From: Actinomycetota bacterium
Lineage (GTDB): Bacteria > Actinomycetota > Thermoleophilia > Solirubrobacterales > Solirubrobacteraceae
DNA length: 10,296 nt
Assembly (NCBI GenBank): GCA_005788585.1
Contig: SYBY01000248.1
Span: forward strand, 1 to 10,296
Direction: 5' to 3'
The translations under genes were made by a program, and so were the position numbers. The notes beneath the pieces are model-generated. The model was not told the origin of the DNA. It saw only the letters and a program-made list of their open reading frames with translations, and ran no database searches. Shown one piece after another: positions 4,989 through 10,296 of the stretch. Positions within the stretch are counted from its first letter, which is position 1. Every line of letters starts with the position of its first letter.

Positions 4989-6259
4989 GTCGCGTTCGCC
5001 GCGTGTTCGCGGCGACCCTGGTCCTGGCCATCGCGCCGGCGGCCGGCGCCTTGGCGCAGAGCGACCCGCCCGGCATCAGCGCGCGCGCCGCGATCGTGAT
5101 GGAGGTCTCGACGGGCGACGTCGCGTACGAGCGGCGGGCGACCGAGCGCCGCCAGATCGCGTCGACGACGAAGATGATGACGGCGCTCGTGTCGCGGTCC
5201 GAGCTGCGGCTCGGGCAGACGCTGCGCGCCGCGCCCTACGCGGCGCTCCCGATCGAGTCGAAGATCGACCTGCGGACCGGCGAGCCCATGAAGGTCTCCG
5301 ACCTGCTGCGCGGGCTCATGCTCGCCAGCGGCAACGACGCGGCGGTCACCCTCGCCGTCGGCGCGTCGGGCTCACGCTCGGCGTTCGTCCGCGCGATGAA
5401 CGCGCGGGCGCGTGAACTCGGCCTGGAGAACACCCGCTTCGCCAATCCCATCGGCCTGGACGACGAGAGCAACTACTCCACGGCCGAGGACCTCGCGAAG
5501 CTTGCGATCGCCGTCCGGCGGGACGAGTTCCTGCGCCAAATCATCGCGCTGCCGCGCGCCCGCCTGCAGACGGGTGACCGGCCGCGGACCGTCATCAACC
5601 GCAACACGCTCGTGCGCGAGGGCGTCGCCAACGGCGTGAAGACCGGACGGACCCAGCGCGCTGGCTACGTCCTCGTGGGCTCCAAGACGCGCAACGGCAT
5701 CACCGTCGTCAGCGCCGTGCTGGGCGAGCCCAGCGAGGCTGCGCGCGACGCGGACTCGCGGGCGCTGCTGACCTGGGCGCTGGGCCAGTACTCGCGGGAG
5801 CGGGTGCTGGACCGCGGTGAGGTCGTCGCGACCGTGCCGATCCGCTACCGGGACACCGAGGTCGGCGTGCTGCCGACCCGCGAGGTCAGCCGGATCGTGC
5901 CCGAGGGCGAGGGACTCGAGGTCCGCGTGACGGGCGTCCCCGCAGAGGTCGACGGACCGCTGCCCGCCGGGTCTCCGGCCGGACTGGCGGTCGTGTCGCA
6001 GGGCGACCGCGAGATCGCCCGCGTGCAGCTCGTGACCGCCGCCGCCGTCCCGGAAGCGGGGCTGTGGTTGAAGTTCCGTGACTGGATCGAAGGTCGCTGG
6101 TGGATTGTCGGCGTCCTGATCGTCCTGGCGGTCGGTACGCTTGTCGCGCTGGCACTGCGCCGCCGTTCGGCGCAGCGACGTCGACAGGAGGCCGAGCGCC
6201 GCCGCGAGTCTCGCGACCAGGCGCGTGCCGCCCTCGAGGAGCAGAGCCCGGTCGCATGA
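4985..6259 (+). CDS. dacA: D-alanyl-D-alanine carboxypeptidase (DacA/PBP5-like, serine type)
   Basis: A 424-residue penicillin-binding protein that removes the terminal D-Ala from peptidoglycan stem peptides. A signal peptide covers residues 1-24 (cleavage near GALA/QS). The peptidase S11 motifs are intact: S60-T-T-K63 (nucleophile and general base), S115-G-N117 and K219-T-G221. A PBP5-like beta-rich region follows (about 275-350). A transmembrane helix (373-391) and a highly charged cytoplasmic tail (392-424, rich in Arg and Glu) anchor the enzyme at its C-terminus. ATG 4985 is chosen because it overlaps the LysM stop and begins the signal peptide; the frame is open far upstream but only as antisense-like GC coding noise. 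It is likely co-translated with the LysM protein before it and the kinase after it (ATGA at 6256-6259). Confidence 0.94.
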   Translation: MSRVRRVFAATLVLAIAPAAGALAQSDPPGISARAAIVMEVSTGDVAYERRATERRQIASTTKMMTALVSRSELRLGQTLRAAPYAALPIESKIDLRTGEPMKVSDLLRGLMLASGNDAAVTLAVGASGSRSAFVRAMNARARELGLENTRFANPIGLDDESNYSTAEDLAKLAIAVRRDEFLRQIIALPRARLQTGDRPRTVINRNTLVREGVANGVKTGRTQRAGYVLVGSKTRNGITVVSAVLGEPSEAARDADSRALLTWALGQYSRERVLDRGEVVATVPIRYRDTEVGVLPTREVSRIVPEGEGLEVRVTGVPAEVDGPLPAGSPAGLAVVSQGDREIARVQLVTAAAVPEAGLWLKFRDWIEGRWWIVGVLIVLAVGTLVALALRRRSAQRRRQEAERRRESRDQARAALEEQSPVA

Positions 6260-7215
6260 TCATCACCGTCACGCTCAACGCGGCCATCGACAAGTCGCTC
6301 TCGGTGCCGAACTTCCGCCTCGGACGGCGCCATCGCACGGTCGAGCAGACGACGCTCGCGGGCGGCAAGGGCGTCAACGTCGCCCGGACCCTGAAGACGC
6401 TCGGCCAGCCGGTCATCGCCACGGGGTTCGCTGGCGGCGCGACCGGCACCAGAATCGTCGAGCAGCTCACGAGCGAGTCCATCCTCAACGACTTCGTCCG
6501 CATCCGCGAGGAGTCGCGCACGAACACCGCGGTCCACGATCCGACGAACGGCCAGCAGACCGAGATCAACGAGCGCGGACCGCGGGTCACCGAGAGCGAG
6601 GTCGAGCTCTTCCGGGACAAGCTCCTGTACCTCGCGCGGGGCGCCGACATCGTCGTCTTCGCGGGGTCGCTGCCGCCCGGCATCGATCCCGATCTCTACG
6701 CCGATCTCATCCGTGAGCTGCGGCGCATGGACCTCGTGACGATCGTGGACACCGACGGCGAGCCGCTGCGCCACGCGGTGCGCTCGGAGCCCACCGTGGT
6801 CTCGCCGAACGTCCTGGAGGCCGAGGAGCTCGTCGGCCACGAGTTCAACGACGACGAGGACCGCACGATCGCCGTCCACGAGATGCGCCAGCTCGGCGCC
6901 CGTGAGGCGATCATGACCGTCCCGGACGGCTGTTTCGCGTTCGTGGAGGAGGACGGGGAGCCCGGGCTCATGCGCGTGCGCATCGAGCCCCGCGAGCCGG
7001 TGGCTGCGGTCGGCGCGGGCGACGCGTTCCTCGCCGGGTACGTCGCCGCTCGCTACGGCGGCCGGACGGCGTCCGAGTGCCTGAGCTTCGGCGTCGCGTG
7101 CGGCGCCGAGTCCACGCAGCGCCTCGGCGCCGGTCTCATCGACCCGCACAAGGTCGAGCGGCTGCTGCCCGAGGTCGACGTCGAGCGGCTCGAGCTCGAG
7201 GCCGAGGTCTCGTAG
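6256..7215 (+). CDS. PfkB-family hexose kinase (1-phosphofructokinase-like)
   Basis: A 319-residue ribokinase-fold sugar kinase. It begins MIITVTLNAAIDKSL, the usual start of 1-phosphofructokinase, tagatose-6-phosphate kinase and PfkB. It has the substrate-loop motif AGGKGVNVARTLKTLG (35-50), AGSLPPG (136-142), SPNVLEAEEL (183-192) and the nucleotide and catalytic motif VGAGDAFLAGY (252-262) with D256 as general base. The ATG at 6256 is chosen over upstream in-frame starts because it matches the family N-terminus and overlaps the dacA stop. The product is most likely fructose 1,6-bisphosphate from fructose 1-phosphate or fructose 6-phosphate, but substrate cannot be read from sequence. No fructose PTS gene or FruR-type regulator is in the window, which weakens a fruK call. 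A strong hairpin follows. Confidence 0.88.
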   Translation: MIITVTLNAAIDKSLSVPNFRLGRRHRTVEQTTLAGGKGVNVARTLKTLGQPVIATGFAGGATGTRIVEQLTSESILNDFVRIREESRTNTAVHDPTNGQQTEINERGPRVTESEVELFRDKLLYLARGADIVVFAGSLPPGIDPDLYADLIRELRRMDLVTIVDTDGEPLRHAVRSEPTVVSPNVLEAEELVGHEFNDDEDRTIAVHEMRQLGAREAIMTVPDGCFAFVEEDGEPGLMRVRIEPREPVAAVGAGDAFLAGYVAARYGGRTASECLSFGVACGAESTQRLGAGLIDPHKVERLLPEVDVERLELEAEVS

Positions 7216-7245
7216 GCCAGCGGCCCGCCCGCGGGCAGGCGCAGG

Positions 7246-7285
7246 CCCGCCCGGGACCGGTGTCTCAAGGCCGGTCCCGGGCGGG
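7246..7285. terminator. bidirectional terminator between convergent genes
   Basis: CCCGCCCGGGACCGG and CCGGTCCCGGGCGGG pair perfectly over 15 bp around a 10-nt loop (7261-7270). It sits between the kinase stop (7215) and the propeller stop (7310), which read toward each other, so it can serve both. No T-run follows on either strand. A smaller GCCCG/CGGGC hairpin lies just before it (7223-7236). Confidence 0.8.
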
Positions 7286-7309
7286 GCTCGTCGCCCCCCA
7301 GGGGTGGTG

Positions 7310-8494
7310 TCAGCCGGCCGCGGAGGACAGGCTGTCGATGACGCTCTGCGGGATCTGCGCACCGCGCTCGCGCTGCGGGTAGCGGCCGACCGGGACGCGC
7401 GCCACCTCGGAACCCGTCGCGTAGTCGAGGACCGACACGGTGCCGTCCTTGCTGTTCGTCACGAAGCAGTGGTTGCCGGTGGGGCCGGTCTGCGCCCAGT
7501 AGGGCTGATCGCCGACTGGGGTGACGGCCTGCACGGTGAGCGACGAGCGCTCCACGATGGCCACGTAGTCGTCGATCGTGCCGGCGGCGCAGATCTTCGA
7601 CTCGTCCGCGCTGATGCCCATCCCGTGGTGCGCGGAGTTCTGCGGGTACTGGTCGAAGCGGTACTTCGCGCCGCTCTCGCTGGCGGGCAGGTCGAGCCGG
7701 CGCAGCACCTTGCCCTCGTCGAGGTCGTACTCGATGAAGCCGCGCTGGTAGGAGAGCTGCGCGTACATGCGGGTGAAGTCGTCGGCGAACACCGCGGGCC
7801 GGACGCCGTCCTTGAAGGGGTAGACGCGCACGACCTTGTTCTCCTGGAGGTCGTACTTCGTCACGCGGCGTGCGCCCTTGTACCGCTCGAGCGACTTGGG
7901 CAGCGAGGTGATGCCGATGCTCGCGTTGTAGAGGTACCGGCCGTCGGGCGTGATGTCGTTGCCGTGGACGTACGTGCCGCCGCCGAAGCTCGTCAGCTTC
8001 TGTCCCGTGCCGGTGTCGAGGAGGACGACGCGGCCTGCGGTCGTCGCAGAGACTGCGAGCTTCGACCCGTCGGGCGTGATTGCCATGTGGTCGGAGCGGA
8101 AGCCCGGCATCTTCGTGCGCCACAGCATCTTGCCCGTGGTCAGGTCGAAGGCGACGGTGTCGGCCAGTGCGGACCGTGAGACGTACAGCTTCGTGCCGTC
8201 GGGGGACGCGGCGAGGTCGTCGACGAAGCGATCGTTGCCCAGGACCCCGCGGGTGACGAAGAACCCGGCGAGCTCGATCGGGTTCATCTTGCGGAACCGC
8301 TCACCACGGTCACGGGTGACGTGGAAGGACCCGAGGTTCGCGAACGTGGTCGCGTCGATGAAGCTCACGGTGCCGGCGCCGGCGTTGCCGACGAGCATGA
8401 CGTCGCGCATCGGCTCGGCGTTGGCGGCGGGGGTGGAGGTGGCGATGAGGCCGGCGGCGCATGCGCACGCGGCGAGGAGCCTGCGGGTGGACAT
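7310..8494 (-). CDS. secreted YVTN-type beta-propeller protein, unknown function
   Basis: A 394-residue protein with a signal peptide (1-26, ending ANA/EP) and a body built of propeller-like repeats. Blades show the pattern D-x-ASPDGTKLYVSRS (93-107), AITPDGSKLAVSA (138-150), DITPDGRYLYNAS (180-192) and GPTGNHCFVTNSKDGTVSVLDYATG (337-361), alternating with strand-ending VAFDLTTGK-type turns. Histidines recur at the blade entries: DHMAIT (H136), VHGNDIT (H177) and AHHGMGIS (H289, H290). No CxxCH haem site and no catalytic domain are present. An early LAAC (7-10) is too close to the start for a lipobox. Export and extracellular or cell-wall location are likely. It lies downstream of nirBD on the same strand, but has its own promoter inside a 43-bp palindrome. 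No SD precedes the ATG. Role unknown; it may be a binding or scaffold protein. Confidence 0.85.
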   Translation of the reverse strand: MSTRRLLAACACAAGLIATSTPAANAEPMRDVMLVGNAGAGTVSFIDATTFANLGSFHVTRDRGERFRKMNPIELAGFFVTRGVLGNDRFVDDLAASPDGTKLYVSRSALADTVAFDLTTGKMLWRTKMPGFRSDHMAITPDGSKLAVSATTAGRVVLLDTGTGQKLTSFGGGTYVHGNDITPDGRYLYNASIGITSLPKSLERYKGARRVTKYDLQENKVVRVYPFKDGVRPAVFADDFTRMYAQLSYQRGFIEYDLDEGKVLRRLDLPASESGAKYRFDQYPQNSAHHGMGISADESKICAAGTIDDYVAIVERSSLTVQAVTPVGDQPYWAQTGPTGNHCFVTNSKDGTVSVLDYATGSEVARVPVGRYPQRERGAQIPQSVIDSLSSAAG

Positions 8495-8500
8495 GCCGGG

Positions 8501-8529
8501 AACGTATGTGAACGTTGTCGTTCAGTCAA
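8501..8529 (-). promoter_or_regulatory. promoter of the propeller gene, predicted leaderless
   Basis: On the minus strand TTGACT (8529-8524, five of six matches to TTGACA) is followed by exactly 17 bp and then TACGTT (8506-8501, fits TANNNT). Six bases later comes the A of the ATG (8494), so transcription would begin at or next to the start codon. The absence of an SD agrees. The -35 box lies in the palindrome. Confidence 0.65.
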
Positions 8530-8551
8530 GTTGACTGAACGACAACGTTCA
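8509..8551. promoter_or_regulatory. 43-bp perfect palindrome, probable operator
   Basis: Two 21-bp arms are exact inverted copies around a single G at 8530. Each arm holds a smaller dyad, TGAACG-N4-CGTTCA (8509-8524 and 8536-8551), and the centre forms TTCAGTCAAGTTGACTGAA. It lies between the nirD stop (8572) and the propeller ATG, and covers the -35 box and most of the spacer of the propeller promoter. Nested dyads over a core promoter suggest repression by a dimeric regulator, for example of the TetR class; no regulator gene is in the window. It is AT-richer than its surroundings. It could also act as a nirD terminator hairpin. Confidence 0.75.
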
Positions 8552-8571
8552 TTGTGGGCGGTGACGAAGCG

Positions 8572-8892
8572 CTACGCGGCGACGGGGGACGCCGCGGGCG
8601 CGCCGACGGCGACGTGCACCTCGCCCGCGCGCACGTCGACGGCGTACGTCCCGATGCGGTCCTCGCCCGGTCCCTCACCGGTCCGCAGGTCGAACGAGCG
8701 GTCGTGCAACGGGCACGTCACCGCGTGATCGCAGACGATCCCGTCGGCGAGCGGGCCGCCCTTGTGGGGGCAGGCGGCATCGACGGCGTACCAGCCGGTG
8801 TCCGTGCGGAAGAGCGCGATGCGCCGCCCCTCGATCGTGATGTTCCGGCCCTCGCCGGGCGGGACGTCGTCTTCGCGGCAGGCGAAGGTCAT
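8572..8892 (-). CDS. nirD: nitrite reductase small subunit, Rieske-type
   Basis: A 106-residue Rieske-fold protein, the small partner of NADH-dependent nitrite reductase. It has the [2Fe-2S] ligand pattern C41-P-H43 and C60-P-L-H63, in CPHKGGPLADG and CPLHD, with conserved neighbours GWYAVDAACPHKG and SFDLRTGEGPGED. Both Cys and both His are present, so it should bind a cluster, unlike the E. coli type NirD that lacks them. Length is typical. Its ATG overlaps the nirB stop (ATGA read on the minus strand, 8892-8889), so the subunits are likely translated together. It has a short Ala-rich tail ending 20 nt before the palindrome. Confidence 0.92.
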   Translation of the reverse strand: MTFACREDDVPPGEGRNITIEGRRIALFRTDTGWYAVDAACPHKGGPLADGIVCDHAVTCPLHDRSFDLRTGEGPGEDRIGTYAVDVRAGEVHVAVGAPAASPVAA

Positions 8893-10296
8893 CGGCGGGC
8901 CTCCTCGGGCGGGCCGACGACGACCGGGGTGGGCGGGCCGTCGTCTTCTGATTGCTGGTCCAGGTCGGTGAACTGGCGCGGGTGGTACGGGTCGTCACGC
9001 TCGAGCCACGGGTCGGTGGTCGCGGCCTTCGCCAGGCGGAAGCGCTCGCGCAGCGCGGCGCCGATCTGCTCGTCGGTGACGATCCGCTTGATCTCGTCGA
9101 GGCCGATGCGCGGCACGAAGTCGTACGTGCGCTCCTTGTAGTCCGCGTTCTCGCGGTAGTACTGCAGGAAGGTGGTGGAGAGGCGCATCGCCTGGGCCTT
9201 GGTCTCGACGGTGTCGAGGATGTCGGCCTCGCGCACGCTCGCGCCCGCCGCGCCGCCGATCCGCACCTGCCAGCCGCCCTCGACGGCGACGATGCCGATG
9301 TCCTTGATCGTCGCCTCCGCACAGTTGCGCGGGCACCCCGACACGCCGGCCTTGACCTTCGCCGGGGTGTGCAGGCCCTCCCAGGCCTTCTCGATCTCGA
9401 CGCCGAAGCCCATGGAGTCGCCCAGGCCGAAGCGGCAGTGCTGCTCGCCGACGCACGTCTTGACGGTGCGGACGGCCTTCGCGTAGGCGAAGCCCGACGG
9501 CATGTCGAGGTCGCGCCAGACCTTCGGGAGGTCCTCCTTGGAGACGCCCAGCAGGTCGATCCGCTGGCCGCCGGTCACCTTGACGAGCGGGATCTCGTAC
9601 TTCTCGGCGACGTCGGCGATGCGGCGCAGCTCACTCGGGGTCGTCACCCCGCCGCGCATCTTCGGGACCACGCTGAACGTGCCGGCCTTCTGGATGTTCG
9701 CGTGGACGCGGTCGTTGATGTAGCGCGCGTGGCGCTCCTCGCGGTGGCGGTTGTCGTTGACCTCGCTGACGAGGTACGCGAGGGCCGGCTTGCACGCGCC
9801 GCAGTCGCGCCCGGTGCCGCAGCACTGCGAGACCTCGCTGACGGACTGCAGGCCCTGCGTGCGGATCTGGTCGGCCAGCTCCTCGCGGGTCTGCTTGCGG
9901 CAGGCGCAGAGGTAGGCGGGCTCGTCGTTCAGGCCGCCGGTCGCCATGGCGACGATGTCGATGACCGCGGGCTTGCACGACCCGCAGCCGGTGCCGGCGC
10001 GGGTGCGGGACATGACCTCGCGCGGCGTGGTGCAGCCGTCGACCTCGACCGCGGCGACGAGGTCCCCCTTGCAGACGCCGTTGCAGTTGCAGATCTGCGC
10101 CTCGTCCGGGAGGTCGGCCGGGCCGGCGGCAGAGGCGGCGGCGAGCGCGTCGAGGGGGTCGGTGACCTCCTCGGCCGCGCGCACCGCCGCCATCAGCGCT
10201 TCGGCGCCGCGCACGTCCCCGAGGAGGATGGCGCCGACCGCTCGCCCATCACGGACGCTCAGCTTGCGGTAGGTCCTCGACGCGGCGTCGCTGACG
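8889..10296 (-). CDS. nirB: nitrite reductase [NAD(P)H] large subunit (N-terminus outside window)
   Basis: The frame is open from the right edge to the stop at 8889, giving 468 residues of the C-terminal part of NirB. It reduces nitrite to ammonium with six electrons from NAD(P)H in the cytoplasm. The first visible residues (TYRKLSVRDGRAVGAILLGD) are the end of the FAD/NAD domain, so the GTG at 10214 is internal, not the start. Numbered from that codon, there are two consecutive BFD-type [2Fe-2S] motifs: C42xC44 with C77xxC80, and C103xC105 with C138xxC141. A ferredoxin-like half domain follows (about 180-240). The siroheme/[4Fe-4S] site is C254-VGEQH-C260 and C294-PRN-C298. All ligands are intact. 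The acidic, Pro-rich C-terminal tail (420-441) looks like a lineage extension. Confidence 0.95.
   Translation of the reverse strand, partial: VSDAASRTYRKLSVRDGRAVGAILLGDVRGAEALMAAVRAAEEVTDPLDALAAASAAGPADLPDEAQICNCNGVCKGDLVAAVEVDGCTTPREVMSRTRAGTGCGSCKPAVIDIVAMATGGLNDEPAYLCACRKQTREELADQIRTQGLQSVSEVSQCCGTGRDCGACKPALAYLVSEVNDNRHREERHARYINDRVHANIQKAGTFSVVPKMRGGVTTPSELRRIADVAEKYEIPLVKVTGGQRIDLLGVSKEDLPKVWRDLDMPSGFAYAKAVRTVKTCVGEQHCRFGLGDSMGFGVEIEKAWEGLHTPAKVKAGVSGCPRNCAEATIKDIGIVAVEGGWQVRIGGAAGASVREADILDTVETKAQAMRLSTTFLQYYRENADYKERTYDFVPRIGLDEIKRIVTDEQIGAALRERFRLAKAATTDPWLERDDPYHPRQFTDLDQQSEDDGPPTPVVVGPPEEARR

Noticed and set aside
6100..6258. Upstream in-frame extension of the PfkB kinase
   Set aside because: It lies inside the dacA coding sequence and has no family similarity. 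The conserved N-terminus MIITVTLNAAID begins at 6256 with an ATGA overlap.
3893..6259. A 788-codon open frame running through pyrF and the LysM gene into the carboxypeptidase
   Set aside because: The part before 4985 is an Arg/Ala/Pro-rich shadow frame over pyrF and the LysM gene. The carboxypeptidase signal peptide begins at the ATG overlapping the LysM stop.
5845..7362. A 505-codon minus-strand open frame opposite dacA and the kinase
   Set aside because: Its composition is that of an antisense shadow in GC-rich DNA. The plus-strand genes there have clear family motifs.
7335..7364. Possible lipobox, haem or catalytic site in the propeller protein
   Set aside because: The early LAAC is only ten residues from the start, the AxA cleavage site at 24-26 fits better, and no CxxCH motif occurs in the protein.
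10212..10214. GTG as the start of NirB
   Set aside because: The frame continues to the window edge with typical NirB sequence (YRKLSVRDGRAVGAILLGD), so this codon is internal.

Overview
This is a very GC-rich window (third codon positions are almost all G or C) from a bacterial chromosome. The gene order (glutamate racemase, RNase PH, XTP/dITP pyrophosphatase, mycobacterial-type OMP decarboxylase, LysM protein, D-Ala-D-Ala carboxypeptidase, PfkB kinase), the zinc-ribbon protein at the left edge and leaderless-looking promoters suggest a deep-branching actinobacterium. Thermoleophilia/Solirubrobacterales is my best guess, made from recall of the families rather than from a search.

Left part (1-1250): a zinc-ribbon protein on the minus strand runs off the left edge. 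It is divergent from a small Flp-type pilin on the plus strand that ends at a GC-rich hairpin. Centre (1273-7215): a plus-strand run of housekeeping genes: murI, rph, rdgB, then pyrF, a membrane-anchored LysM protein, a DacA-type carboxypeptidase and a PfkB-family sugar kinase. murI/rph, lysM/dacA and dacA/pfkB overlap by ATGA and are probably translationally coupled. One 53-aa membrane protein lies on the opposite strand between rdgB and pyrF. A strong 15-bp hairpin at 7246-7285 separates this run from the convergent genes to the right.

Right part (7310-10296): the minus strand carries nirB (N-terminal part outside the window) and nirD, overlapping by ATGA, which form an NADH-dependent siroheme nitrite reductase. 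Next on that strand is a secreted YVTN-type beta-propeller protein of unknown role. It has its own promoter inside a perfect 43-bp palindrome.

Two non-coding structures stand out. First, the rph-rdgB junction carries two identical 34-bp hairpin repeats with a third hairpin between them. The rph stop codon lies in the first copy, a 24-codon mini-ORF links the copies by ATGA overlaps, and the second copy offers an alternative rdgB start. Second, the palindrome upstream of the propeller gene covers a -35 box and has a -10 box placed so that transcription would begin at the ATG. I see no CRISPR array, tRNA, rRNA, transposase or defence system.
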